A stretch of DNA of 64,000 nt. It comes from Zea mays. Its lineage: Eukaryota; Streptophyta; Magnoliopsida; Poales; Poaceae. Every line of letters begins with the position of its first letter. The first letter of the stretch is position 1. Below are positions 24,584 to 35,019 of this stretch, piece after piece. The position numbers and the translations under genes are program-made. The notes under the pieces were generated by a model. It made no database searches, was not told where the DNA came from, and saw nothing but the letters and a program-made list of their open reading frames with translations. Where the stretch lies: contig NC_050098.1 in assembly GCF_902167145.1 (NCBI RefSeq), forward strand, positions 131,204,207 through 131,268,206, read 5' to 3'.

Positions 24584-26860
24584 GATGGGTAGTATCCAGC
24601 AACCTCTTCAGCCCGGGACGCTGTTCCGTTTCGGGAGTCTCGAGTTCATGTCCCTCGACGGCAGCTACGACATGGTACTCCTCCCCCCGCAGCGCGACAA
24701 CGACAACGACGGTCGTCAGCTCGCCCGGCGACGGCGGACTCGATGACGTCTTCCCCCCGTGGCAGAAGAGCAGCATTCGGGTTTGTCTCGCCGCCTTCCT
24801 CGCCGCAGGAGGAGGAGGCGGGGAAACCAAGGCCAGGCAGGAGGCGGCACCTCGTCGGTTGTCGAGCGAGTCGACGACACCGGCACCCCAGCGGGGGACA
24901 TGTCGGGCGTTGTCCTCGCGCCTGAGACAACGACGGGTGTCGTTTCCCTGCAACTTGCCAACCCCAAGCGGACAGATGACGCCAGCACTCTCGCGGAGGG
25001 CTTGCTGGGCGTTAGCCTCGTACCTGAGATAACGGTGCAGTCCGTCCCCGACGCAATTTTGTCACCATCCATCGATCATAAGAAGACGAGCCTGACTCTG
25101 GTTGGGATTTCTCCGGGCTCGGTAATCCTAGTGCCATGCGAGACTTCATGACCACATGTGACTACTGCCTCTCCGATTGCTCCGATGATGGCCACAGCCT
25201 TGACGACGAAGGTTGTGACCCAAGTCGCGAATGTTTCCACGTCGATCTAGGGGGTCACGATGAAGGCAACCACCTTGGTATGCCGGAGGATGACAATCCC
25301 CCTGGGCCTGCGCCTCGCGTTGAGATCCTGCGGGAGCTAGCTATGGTCCCAGTCCCTGCGGGGGGTCAGGACACACAGCTTGAGCAAATCCACAAGATGC
25401 AGGCCAAGCTCGACGAGGAAGCAGGGCAACTTGTGCAGCTTCGACAAAACATCGAGCAGGAGTGGGCAGACCGAGCACTCGCCGGAGAAGCGTGTCATCA
25501 GGCCCGGGCGTCTAGCGCCGTATCGCTGATGATGCCAGGGCAAGGCTGCCCCCGGCCTCCAGCGGGGTCGTCCAGAATATGGCTGCAGTGGCAATACTAC
25601 TCCGAGCGATACCGGAGCCATCCACCACCGAGGGGTGGCGTATCCAGGGAGGATGCCGCGGTCCGACGGGTCGAAATCTCTGCCTCCCAAAGGCAAGGGT
25701 GCCCCCCGGAGCATCGCGCAACGACTTCCCGATTCATGCGGGAGGCCTCGGTCCACACCGGGCGCACGCGGGACGCAACGCCTGCAGCCCCGGGTCGCCT
25801 CGGCAACGAGCACCACCGCCGCGACCGTTGAGCTTGCCTCGACGAGAAGGTGCGCCGAGGCTACCACCCCAGGCGTGGGGGACGCTACGACAACGAGGAG
25901 GATCGGAGCCCCTCGCCCAAACCACCAGGTCTGCAAGCCTTCAGCCGGGCCATACGACGGGCGCCGTTCCCGACCCGGTTCCGAGCCCCATTAACATCAC
26001 CAAGTACTCGGGGGAAACAAGGCCGGAGTTGTGGCTTGCGGACTACCGGCTGGCCTGCCAGCTGGGTGGAATAGACGATGACAACCTCATCCTCCGCAAC
26101 CTCCCCCAGTTCCTCTCCGACGCCGCCCGAGCCTGACTGGAGCATCTGCCTCCTGCGCAGATCTCTAACTGGGACGACCTAGTCAAAGCCTTCGCTGGAA
26201 ACTTCCAGGGCACGTACGTGCGCCCTGGGAACTCTTGGGATCTCTGAAGCTGCCGCCAGCAGCTAGGGGAATCCCTGCGAGAGTACATCCGGTGGTTTTC
26301 GAAGCAGCGCATCGAGCTGCCCAACATCACCGACTCGGATGTCATCGGGGCCTTCCCCGCCAGCACCACTTGCCGCGACCTGGTGAGCAAACTGGGCCAC
26401 AAGACTCCCACCAAGGCAAGCGAGTTGATGGACATCGCCACCAAGTTCGCCTCTGGTCAGGAGGCAGTCGAAGCCATCTTCTGGGAGGACAAGCAGCCTC
26501 AGGGACGCCAGCAGGAAGACGTCCCCGAGGCGTCTGCCCAGCATGGCGCGAAGAAGAAGGCGAAAAAGAAGTCGCAAGCGAAGTGCAATGCCGCCGACGC
26601 AGATCTTTTCGCTGCCGCCGAGCACAGGAACCCAAGGAAGCCTCCCGGAGGGGCCAACCTGTTCGACAAGATGCTCAAGGAGCCGTGCCCCTATCACTAG
26701 GGCCCCGTCAAGCACACCCTTGAGGAATGCGTCATGCTTCGGCGCTACTTCCATAAGGCCGGGCCCCCGGCGGAAGGTGGCAAAGGCCAAGACAATGACA
26801 AGAAGGAGGGAGACGAGGCAGAGGAGTTCCCCGAGGTCCACGGCTGTTTCATGATCTACG
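24584..26860 (+). pseudogene. gag: E3 gag pseudogene
   Basis: The N-terminal part is in shifted frames (24584-25135). A 231-codon piece at 25136 includes an acidic Cys-rich start and a coiled-coil stretch (residues about 85-120). The capsid core follows: INITKYSGETRPELWLADYR in the frame ending 26136 with a TGA at an expected Trp, NWDDLVKAFAGNFQGTYVRPGN, ESLREYIRWFSKQ and the C-terminal basic region near 26540-26690. TAG near 26698 sits at an expected Gln. At least two frameshifts occur (near 25750 and 26230). Assignment to Tat-lineage gag is by motif order. Confidence 0.82.
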
Positions 26861-28991
26861 GTGGGCGAGTGGCGAACGCCTCGGCTCGGCACCGCAAGCA
26901 GGAGCGCCGGGAGGTCTGCTCGGTAAAGGTGGCGGCGCCAGTCTACCTAGATTGGTCCGACAAGCCCATCACCTTCAACCAAGGCAACCACCCCGACTGC
27001 GTGCCGAGCCCAGGAAAGTACCTGCTCATCGTCGACCCCGTCATCGGCAACACCAGGCTCACCAAGGTCCTCATGGACGGAGGCAGCAGCCTCAACATCA
27101 TCTACGCCGAGACCCTCGGGCTCTTGGAGATCGATCTGTCCACGATCCGGGCCGGTGCGGTGCCCTTTCACGGGATCATCCCCGGGAAGCGCGTCCTGCC
27201 CCTTGGACAACTCGATCTGCCTGTCTGCTTCGGAACTCCCTCCAACTTCTGAAAAGAAACCCTCACGTTCGAGGTGGTCGGGTTCCGAGGAACCTACCAC
27301 GCGGTGCTGGGGAGACCGTGCTACGCCAAGTTCATGGTCGTCCCCAACTACACCTACCTCAAGCTCAAGATGTCGGGCCCCAATGGGGTCATCACCGTCG
27401 GAACCACGTACCGACACGCGTACGAATGCGACGTGGAGTGCGTGGAGTACGTTGAGGCCCTCGCCGATTCTGAGGCCCTCATCACCGACCTGGAGTGTTT
27501 CTCCAAGGAGGTGCCTGATGCGAAGCGCCACGCTGGCAACTTCGAACCAGCTGAGGCGGTTAAGTCCGTCCCTCTCGACCCCAGCAACGACGCCTGCAAG
27601 CAAGTCCGGATCGGCTCCGAGCTCGACCCCAAATAGGAAGTAGTGCTCGTCGACTTTCTCCGTGCAAACGTCGAAGTTTTTGCGTGGAGTCCCTCGGACA
27701 TTCCGGGCATACCGAGGGATGTCGCCGAGCACTCGCTGGATATCCGAGCGGGAGCCCGACCCGTGAAGCAGCACCTGCACCGCTTTGACGAAGAGAAGCG
27801 CAGGGCCATAGGCGAGGACATCCACAAGCTGATGACCGCAGGGTTCATCAAAGAGGTATTCCATCCTGAATGGTTAGCCAACCCTGTGCTTGTGAAAAAG
27901 AAAGGTGGGAAGTGGAGGATGTGCGTAGACTACACTGGTCTAAACAAGGCATGTCCGAAGGTTCCCTACCCTCTGCCTCGCGTCGACCAAATTGTGGATT
28001 CCACTGCTGGGTGCGAAACCCTATCATTCCTCGACGCCTATTCAGGTTATCACCAAATCAAGATGAAAGAGTCCGACCAGCTCGCGACTTCTTTCATCAC
28101 ACCTTTTGGCATGTACTGCTATACTACTATGCCATTTGGCATTAGGAATGCAGGTGCGACATACCAAAGGTGCATGAACCACGTGTTCGGAGAGCACATC
28201 GGCTGAACGGTCGAGGCTTACGTCGATGACATCGTTGTTAAGACGAGGAAAGCCTCCGACCTCCTCTCAGACCTTGAAACGACATTCAAGTGTCTGAGAG
28301 CAAAGGGTGTGAAGCTCAATCCCGAGAAGTGTGTCTTCAAAGTCCCCCGAGGCATGCTCCTAGGGTTCATCGTCTCCGAGCGAGGCATCGAGGCCAACCC
28401 GGAGAAAATCGCGGCCATCACCAACATGGGGCCTATCAAAGATTTGAAAGGAGTACAAAGGGTCATGGGATGCCTTGCGGCTCTGAGCCGCTTCATCTCG
28501 TGCCTCGGCGAAAAAGGCCTACCCTTGTACCGCCTCTTAAGGAAGACCGAGCGCTTCACTTGGACCCCCGAGGCCGAGGAAGCCCTCGGAAACTTAAAGG
28601 CGCTCCTTACAAACGCGCCCATCTTGGTGCCCCCCGCTGCAGGAGAAGCCCTCTTGATCTATGTAGCTGCAACCACTCAGGTGGTCAGCGTCGCGATCGT
28701 AGTCGAGAGACGATAAGAAGGGCATGCACTGCTCGTCCAGAGGCCGGTCTACTTCATTAGTGAAGTGTTGTCCGAGACCAAGATCCGCTACCCGCAAATT
28801 CAGAAGCTACTGTACGCAGTAATTCTGACGCGGTGAAAGTTGCAACACTACTTCGAGTCTCATCCGGTGACTGTGGTGTCATCCTTCCCCCTGGGGGAGA
28901 TCATCCAGTGCCGAGAGGCCTCGGGTAGGATAGCAAAGTGGGCAGTGGAGCTCATGGGCGAGACAATATCGTTCGCTCCTCGGAAGGCCAT
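26860..28991 (+). pseudogene. pol: E3 pol pseudogene, truncated by E4 insertion
   Basis: A protease region with LMDGGSSLNIIYAETL (near 27075), the aspartic-protease-like fold of Tat elements. RT has KWRMCVDYTGLNKACPK (near 27910), FLDAYSGYHQIKM and AYVDDIVVKT (near 28215-28245). The start of RNase H follows (YFISEVLSETKIRYPQIQKL near 28750) up to the E4 junction. Stops lie at 27250, 27634, 28204, 28714 and 28834, mostly TGA where Arg is expected or TAG where Gln is expected. The catalytic YVDD is intact but the frame is not. Confidence 0.88.
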
Positions 28992-29501
28992 TGTAGCATC
29001 CCAAAAATTCAAATCCTGAAATTTTCTCAAACTCCCTCTAAATTCAAAATGATTTTCAAATTTTGTTTCAAAATGTTTGTTTGCAAGTTGATAACAACAA
29101 ATAAATTATAGTGGTCTATATTCTCTCCAAAATCCTCCTCAAAATATTCTACATATATTTCCCCAGTGATCACCCTCATTTTCTTTTCAGAAATACTGCC
29201 CAGATATTTCCCCAGTGACCCCCCTCAAATTCTTTCTAGAAATATTGCCCAAATATTCCACCAATATATCTCCAAGTATTTTCTTCCTAAGAAATACCTT
29301 CATAATCATTTTTCAAGTCCCTACAAATATTTTCTTCATAACTTTTCTCATGCTCATACGTATACGTATGCCTCCAGTGTCATACGGTGAGCTCTACAAG
29401 CTAATCTCACTTATACAAGACAAATACATGCTAATCTCCCACTAATCCTCTCATCCTCCCACTAATCCTCTCATCCCTCCCCCTAATCCCCCCACCATGG
29501 C

Positions 29502-29508
29502 TATAAAT
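29502..29508 (+). promoter_or_regulatory. E4 LTR TATA box 1
   Basis: TATAAAT in GGCTATAAATAGAGGGGC, followed by a C- and T-rich leader. The 3' LTR copy (36152-36158) is identical. Confidence 0.6.
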
Positions 29509-29620
29509 AGAGGGGCAAGGGCCTCCTCTCATCCCACCCCAAGCCATTTCATGGCAACTCTCTTCCCCCCCCACACACACCCACTCCATGTTCCACACAA
29601 GCACACACTAGCACAAGGAT

Positions 29621-30215
29621 CGTTCGATCGTTCTTGGATCGTTCGTCCCCTGTTCTTAGTTTGTTCGTTAGTTCGTCCGATCGTTCGATCGTTCGTCCGA
29701 TCGTTCATGGTTCGTTTGTCCGATCGTTCGATCGTTCATCCGTTCGTTCGTCCAAATAATCTTTTTCCTACCGTTATGCTGCTGAAATTCCGATCATTCG
29801 TTCGTTCGATCATTCGATCGTTCATCGTTCGTTCATAGTTCCTATTCATCGTTCATCGTTCGTTCATAGTCCCTCATCGTTCTCCCAGATAATCTTTGTC
29901 CTGCCATTATGCTGCCGAAATTCCGATCGTTCGTTCGTCCGATCATTCGATCGTTCGTCCGTTCGTTCATCCAAATAATCTTTTTCCTGCCGTTATGCTG
30001 CCGAAATTTCGATCGTTCGTTCGTTCGATCATTCGATCGTTCATCGTTCGTTCATAGTTCCTATTCATCGTTCATCGTTCGTTCATAGTCCCTATTCATC
30101 GTTCTTCCAGATAATCTTTGTCCTGCCGTTATGCTGCCGAAATTCCGATCGTTCTTTCGTCCGATCATTCGATCGTTCGTTCGTTCGTTCGTTCGTTCAT
30201 AGTTCCTATTCATCG
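29621..30215 (+). repeat. E4 LTR CGATCGTTCG repeat region
   Basis: Dense GTTCGTTC, CGATCGTTC and GTTCATCG words. Unique-looking 36-base blocks (AATAATCTTTTTCCTRCCGT and neighbours) recur near 29757, 29890, 29975 and 30112, giving alternating spacings of about 84 and 136 bases. The 3' LTR has the same arrangement at 62890-63410 with several differences. Very rich in CpG and GATC palindromes. Confidence 0.8.
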
Positions 30216-30234
30216 TTCATCGTTCGCTCATACG

Positions 30235-30385
30235 AACTATTCACCATCACTATTCACCGTTACTATTCATCGTTACTATTCACCATCGTTACTATTTATT
30301 GTTACTATTCATCATCGTTACTACTCATCGATGATATCTATAGTAACTTTTTTGTCGTCACTATTCATCGTTACTATTCATCGAT
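30235..30385 (+). repeat. E4 LTR minisatellite
   Basis: Ten or so imperfect copies of a 12-15 base unit related to ACTATTCATCGTT. The 3' LTR copy at 63415-63585 has at least one more unit. Confidence 0.75.
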
Positions 30386-30503
30386 TAGCCGATCACCCTA
30401 AATTTCAACTACTCATACATCATGCTGTCCAGTCCATCTAAGACCAGCCAGACCCATATTCCAGTCATACGAACTCCGGTGACTGTGATTTTCCTTCCAG
30501 TGG

Positions 30504-30575
30504 GAACTTCCCATCTGGTCACCCATCCCAGGTTTCTCCAAGTTGAGCACGCTTAACTTTAAGATTCCTTCGAAC
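30504..30575 (-). other. 5S rRNA-like segment in E4 5' LTR (reverse orientation)
   Basis: On the minus strand this reads AAGTTAAGCGTGCT (30546-30559), then 17 bases, then GGATGGGTGACC (30517-30528), then TGGGAAGT (30506-30513). These equal the plant 5S rRNA A-box region, C-box region and following TGGGAAGT in the same order and with nearly the same spacing (18 bases in 5S as I remember it). The intermediate-element region is not conserved and no T-run terminator follows. The 3' LTR carries the same block at 63702-63773. It is opposite to the element's transcription. Confidence 0.8.
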
Positions 30576-30804
30576 CAGGCTTCCAAACTCCGATTCCAAT
30601 AATTCTTGTTTCTAAATTCTTATCAAACTATTCCCTATTCAACCATGTCATCCCTTAAGCATGGTCCATATTCCAAAAAACTCCCAAAATACTCTTGTTC
30701 CATATTCTGCCTATAACTCTCTTGTTCATACTAAGTCAGACGATTCATTCGTCACTATTCTCACCAACAGTCAACTTCACTGTGCTACACCACATACACC
30801 CAGC

Positions 30805-30812
30805 TATAAATA
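30805..30812 (+). promoter_or_regulatory. E4 LTR TATA box 2
   Basis: TATAAATA in CCAGCTATAAATACACCC, followed by a CT- and CA-rich leader and a donor-like CTG/GTAAGC 130 bases downstream. It is at least as good a core promoter candidate as the box at 29502. The window ends before the matching position of the 3' LTR. Confidence 0.55.
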
Positions 30813-31099
30813 CACCCAGCTACCCTCTCCCTCTCCACACACACTCAACAACCTCAGCCAAGGCAAACACCCCACCCACTCAGTTACTCCGCTCTGCCCG
30901 CTACACGCATAGTGTCGCTTCGCCTCCAGTCCACCCTCCTGGTAAGCACCTCCGCTCCACCACCAGTAATATCACAACACCACATGACACAGATTCTACT
31001 CAAGACTCTACCCATCCATATATCGCTATTCTGACGACTATACTAAATATTTGTTGGTATACTTGCTGGTTTGTATGTTTGCTTGTTCATGTTGCATAG

Positions 31100-31212
31100 T
31101 TATCGGAGCGTTCGTGCCGTCTCGTGGAGGCCAGATCCGCAAGTCTACGATAGGCGGTGGAGCCAGAAGCCAGTTCCGCGAGCTCCCCTTCCCCCTTCGC
31201 CGAATAAGCATG
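31100..31212 (+). other. E4 LTR exon-like block with GC-type donor
   Basis: Lies between TTGCATAG and ATG/GCAAGC. Its position matches the acidic blocks of E1, E2 and E5, although the encoded peptide here is basic (GGARSQFRELPFPLRR). Splicing is inferred. Confidence 0.35.
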
Positions 31213-32574
31213 GCAAGCTCACTGGATCCCTTTGATGCATAAATTACCTATGTTTTTCAACCACAACCCTCAGCCTGTTATTTTATGCATGATATGATTT
31301 TGAGATAAGTTATTATGGCCACCCAAGCCGCTTGCCGCAATCAATCCTTAATATATTTGTTACAAATGATTTGAGAAAGGGTGTGAGTTTTCAAAAGAAA
31401 ATGCTTTTCAAAATGTGTATGATGAAGGGTTTTCACCCTTATCACCTTGTGAGTGGGATAATCAGGGACTCCCTGGTTTAGGGGAGGGCCTAAGGTGATG
31501 GCTCAGCTGGTTTAGGCGTTAGCAGAAGGATTGTCCACTCGTATAAGGACCGGTTTGTCATCTTTCACTACCTGTACTCATGATAAGTACAACCACTCGA
31601 GACTGTGTGGGCAGTCACTCAACCTGAACTCGTACGGTCCAACCCCAGGGTTATGAAGGCTGGGGAGCACCGGGAGGATAAGGAGGGGGAATGTTTTGTC
31701 CGGTTTGGACATGGCGGTGGCCTGACTCCTTCCGGTATAACCGTTAAGGTTAGGACGTGCGAGGAAAGAAGGAGATTCGGATTCGGGTCTCACTAGCTAT
31801 GAGATCGCAGAGCCGGACTAGTGTGTAAAGTGTACACCTCTGCACAGAGTTTAAACCTATTCGAATAGTCTGTGTCCACAGGAATGGACGAGTCTGGTAT
31901 GGTATGGCAATTAATGTTTTGTTTTCCAAAAGAAAAGGGTGCGTTTGAGAAAAGTGGTTTTTAAAAGGTCTGGCTGTTGAACCGTGAGCTATGGTGGACG
32001 GGAAGTCCAGTTGTTGTTTTCGGAAATGAAAACCAGTGGGAAACTGCTGAGATACCTGGATGGTTTAGTCCAGGGGATTTTCTTCTAATATTGAAAAACT
32101 TCCTGCTCCTTTTGGAGAGGATGCGCTTTGCAAAAGTACAAAATGTTTTTCAAAACAACCCTGCATAAAATATTGCTATTTCTGCAAAATATTCTGAGCT
32201 CCACATATTCCATGCATTATATCTGATTTCCCCATTCTGCGGGTGAAGGTGGGCTGCTGAGTACGTTTGTACTCACCCTTGCTTATTTGTTGTTTTTCAG
32301 AAAAAGGAGATCGGGTAAGAGTTACGACTGTTCCCAACCTTGCCTGTGGCTGTTGGACCGCTGATTTGCTTCGCTGCGTATATCAGGCTACTTCAGCCCC
32401 ACTCTGATGTTATGTCCCGAGTTGTGGACCAACTCTTAAAGTTGTTCGCCACCTTTATAGGTTTGTCTTGTTTAAGCAGATCTAGAATCATCTGATGTAT
32501 AAATGTGTTTACTAGCCTCCTGGGACTAGTAATTGTATCACATTTGAGTCCCAGAGGATTGGGGACGCTTCAGG

Positions 32575-32586
32575 TGGTATCAGAGC
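32575..32586 (+). other. E4 primer binding site
   Basis: TGGTATCAGAGC, an exact initiator-Met tRNA type site two bases after the LTR end. Confidence 0.92.
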
Positions 32587-32722
32587 TGTTAGGTTGGCCG
32601 CAGGACGTAACCCTTAGCCTGATCAAAAGTTTTTGAGTCAAAACTATTTTCTTAAAAAAAATTCTTGCTCTCATCCCTTCATTTCAAAAATGTTTTCCCC
32701 CTTTCCTTCTCTCAGAAGTCAG

Positions 32723-33810
32723 ATGGAGGTTCAGTGCCAAACCTGCTTTTGCCAGAATGAAGATGGTTTCCCCAAGTTGCTGAGAGCATGCACAGTTCGC
32801 CTCGGAATCAGGAGTCAGCCAGAGTATGATGTCGTGAATTCGTCGAGCATGGCACGGAGAAGTGTGTCGTGACTATATACATTGGATCTAGTCCGCACCA
32901 TGTGGAATGGAGTGTCACTGCTGCCGGGCACAGATTCAAAGACACCTGCCAAGTCGTCGCCCGGAAGGCATTGAGGGCCCTGTGTCAGATCTATGAAGAA
33001 GAAGTGGCCGACACCCCGCTCAGATTCTTTCCGCCCTTTCAGAGAGACCGTCCAGTTTGGATGGCCAGGATGCGTGCATTGGAAGGGAAGCAGCTGCTTG
33101 AGGATGACCCCACAGTCGTGTACCTCACTCCATACCTGCTCACCCTAGATGCGCAGTATGATTTCTTGGCTCGGCACCACCGTTAGATGATTGCCCGAGC
33201 AGAAGATGTAGAGAAGCGCAACTGTCAGCTCCATGTGGATCTCACCACAGCTCAAGCCCGTGTAGCTGCCTTGGAAAGTCGTGAAGTCATTGTTGTGGAA
33301 GCCCTAAAGCAAGGCAAGGATGAGCACGTCCAGAAGTTGATGGAGGCCTACTTGGTAACCCATAACCAACGTAGAGCCCTGCGGATCCAAGAACCCGCTT
33401 CATCCAACCCAGTCCAACCCATGAGAGCCGAAGATCCCCAGATTCTTGAAGGTCACCCAGTCTCTATCAATGGAGAGAAGAAGGCTTGGGAACTCCCGGA
33501 AGGAACCATAGTCTTGGAAGGAATTCCAGTCTTCCCTTAGGCTATGAATAAGCAAGAGCACCACGAGTCCTCCCAAGATCCCCCGCTAGAGTTGTTTGAG
33601 CCCCTCACCATGAAGAAGATTCCAGCACCATCCCTTGAGATCAAAGAAGAAGCTGCAAGCACCCCACCAGCACCGCTGCCCTCTGAGGAGCTACAAGAGC
33701 CAGTCCAGCTTGAAGAAGAGTTCGACCCTGTCCTGCCATCTCAGTTGCCGCCAGAAGATGTCATCAACATCAGCTCCCTGTTGACCCATCCAGGAGATAT
33801 CTCAGATTGA
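32723..33810 (+). pseudogene. E4 ORF0 pseudogene, homologous to E5 ORF0
   Basis: About 362 codons starting at ATG 32723 just after pyrimidine-rich TTCCTTCTCTCAGAAGTCAG. A one-base shift near 32870 and TAG at 33184 and 33538 (each where Gln would fit) break it. The N-terminal domain aligns with E5 ORF0 by shared spacing of DGFP, P-Y-V, HP/W, an R-DT-A-AL-C-Y series and PL-FP, followed by a coiled coil (33187-33380) and an acidic, Pro-rich tail ending at TGA 33808. No zinc knuckle, so not gag. Its survival in an element that lost gag and pol suggests that ORF0 or its RNA was retained. Function unknown. Confidence 0.7.
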
Positions 33811-34387
33811 AATTGTGCGTCAGCCTTGCCAGAAGAGAAGCTGCCAGATCTGAGTTAGTTATACCCAGTCCTCTGCGTGCATTGGGTAGTGAAGTTTTTC
33901 TTCACTTTGGCTAGAGCCCTGCATGTATGAGAGGTAATCGTGTAGACTCGTGTTTTGCAAAACTCTAATTGTGTGGCCCCGTAGGGCATTTCAAAATGAA
34001 TTTCGCTTGATGTTTTCTCCTCTTTTTGAGTGCATATGTGATGCTTTAACGTTAGTGCTCATAAGTTGCATTTAGCATAGTTCTCAATTCAGGAGCCAAG
34101 TAATAGTAGTTATGCTTAGCCCCCGAATCTGAGTAGTCCGTGCTTTGGAAAAACTCAATTCTTCCCTTATTCAAAACATTTGATTTGTTTGTGCTTATCA
34201 TTGCTGAGCTTGTGTGTTTTCTTTCTTTTTAAGAAAGGTTTTCTCTAAAAACATAGATCACAAATTAGAGCTAATCCTTACCTTATGCTTCCATTCTCAT
34301 CTTAACCCATCTCAAGAGAAAAGCACCTTACCTAAGAAGATACCGAGAAGCTTACCCTTGAAGCATGGATTAAGCTACAGAAGGAAC
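33811..34387 (+). other. E4 internal non-coding stretch
   Basis: AT-rich, no ORF I can support. It corresponds in position to the ORF0-gag spacer of E2 and E5 but is longer. Confidence 0.5.
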
Positions 34388-34453
34388 ATGTCCAGCCGCT
34401 CAGTCAAAAGGACCGACCGTGAGAATCAAAGTGCTGCCCCTGAGTCAAATTAA
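34388..34453 (+). pseudogene. E4 possible gag N-terminal remnant
   Basis: A 21-codon ORF beginning MSSRSVKRTDRENQ. It lies where gag starts in E2 (MSSKTRAQDGAGTSRG), and both are short, polar and basic. The similarity is weak, and after the TAA the sequence turns to unrelated GC-rich DNA, so this may be the edge of the gag-pol deletion. Confidence 0.3.
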
Positions 34454-34764
34454 ACAGAAAAAGAGGACAAAAGGAGTTATTACCATACAGAGGCAAAGAT
34501 TCTTGGAACCAGAGACCACAAACATCAGGGTCATTGACCCCACCACTCACCCATGCCCCTCGCACGCGTGCCTGCCTCCATGCGCACTACCACCGCCCCA
34601 CACCCCCTTTGCAGCGCACTACCGCCGCCCACCCCCCTTTTTGCAGCGTACCCACTGCCATTACCGCCAGAAACACCATCCCCTTCCATCGCACCTGCTG
34701 CCTCGTGTCATCTGCTCCGTCACTGCCACTCCGCACCCGAGCACCACCTCGCATGCCACTCGCC

Positions 34765-34771
34765 TATAAAA
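34765..34771 (+). promoter_or_regulatory. E4 internal TATA box
   Basis: TATAAAA in CGCCTATAAAACCCCCC, preceded by about 200 bases of C-rich sequence typical of grass promoters and followed after about 120 bases by an ATG. It is not within an LTR, so it suggests a separate internal promoter. Confidence 0.5.
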
Positions 34772-34887
34772 CCCCCCACCAGCTCCTTCAATCCCCACGT
34801 AGCTCAAAGCAAAGCACACTCCAGATAAATCCCCTCTGCCAATTCGCAAGCAACTCCATTTTCCACTCCCTCGCCCCTAAGATCACA

Positions 34888-35019
34888 ATGCTTGGTGATT
34901 CTTGGGTTGAAGACTGTTGTATATGGTTCAACATCTTCGGTTTCCTCCTCTGTATGATGGTAATACTCTTTGATAGAATCCTCCAGTGGGAAGAGCAAAG
35001 AGAAAGAAAGGGTCAGTGA
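34888..35019 (+). CDS. E4 small ORF: possible 43-residue membrane protein
   Basis: The first ATG downstream of the internal TATA box opens 43 codons ending TGA at 35017. A short acidic N terminus (residues 1-10) is followed by a hydrophobic segment (about 12-31, IWFNIFGFLLCMMVILF) and a charged tail (EEQRERKG). One transmembrane helix is plausible. I do not recognise the protein. The GC-rich promoter-like upstream DNA differs from the flanking AT-rich element sequence, which could mean a captured host promoter and 5' gene end, or an accessory gene of the E4 family. Coding status is unproven at this length. Confidence 0.4.
   Translation: MLGDSWVEDCCIWFNIFGFLLCMMVILFDRILQWEEQRERKGQ

Larger units (their letters stand above)
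23090..28991 (+). mobile_element. E3: Tat-lineage Ty3/gypsy, Huck-like, left part
   Basis: 5' LTR, PBS, gag and pol through RNase H are visible. E4 interrupts at 28991/28992, and the remainder (integrase, 3' LTR) must lie beyond the window. The LTR start TGTCGGGTACC, the CTCGCCCGA-rich LTR and the PBS context (TTGGCACGCCAGGTA) recall the maize Huck group of the Tat lineage; this is a recollection. The host is the copia element, whose RT it splits. Confidence 0.85.
28992..32572 (+). repeat. E4 5' LTR
   Basis: Contains in order: TATAAAT at 29502; a CGATCGTTCG-rich region 29621-30215 with repeated 84/136-bp modules; ATTCATCGTTACT minisatellite 30235-30385; a reverse-oriented 5S rRNA-like segment 30504-30575; a second TATAAATA at 30805; a donor-like CTG/GTAAGC at 30942; an exon-like block 31100-31212 ending in a GC-type donor; a stem-loop 32258-32275; and acceptor-like TTTTTCAG ending 32300. 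Confidence 0.88.

Noticed and set aside
26263..27881. Minus-strand ORFs up to 305 codons in E3
   Set aside because: They are shadows of gag-pol on the + strand with typical antisense composition; no domain recognised and no promoter.
29640..30215. CRISPR-like regular spacing of repeats in E4 LTR
   Set aside because: The sequence is a plant LTR; repeats are tetranucleotide-derived and spacers are themselves repeated.
34534..34828. Overlapping Pro/His-rich ORFs upstream of the E4 small ORF
   Set aside because: They cover the C-rich promoter-like stretch and its TATA box in two frames; low-complexity composition explains them.
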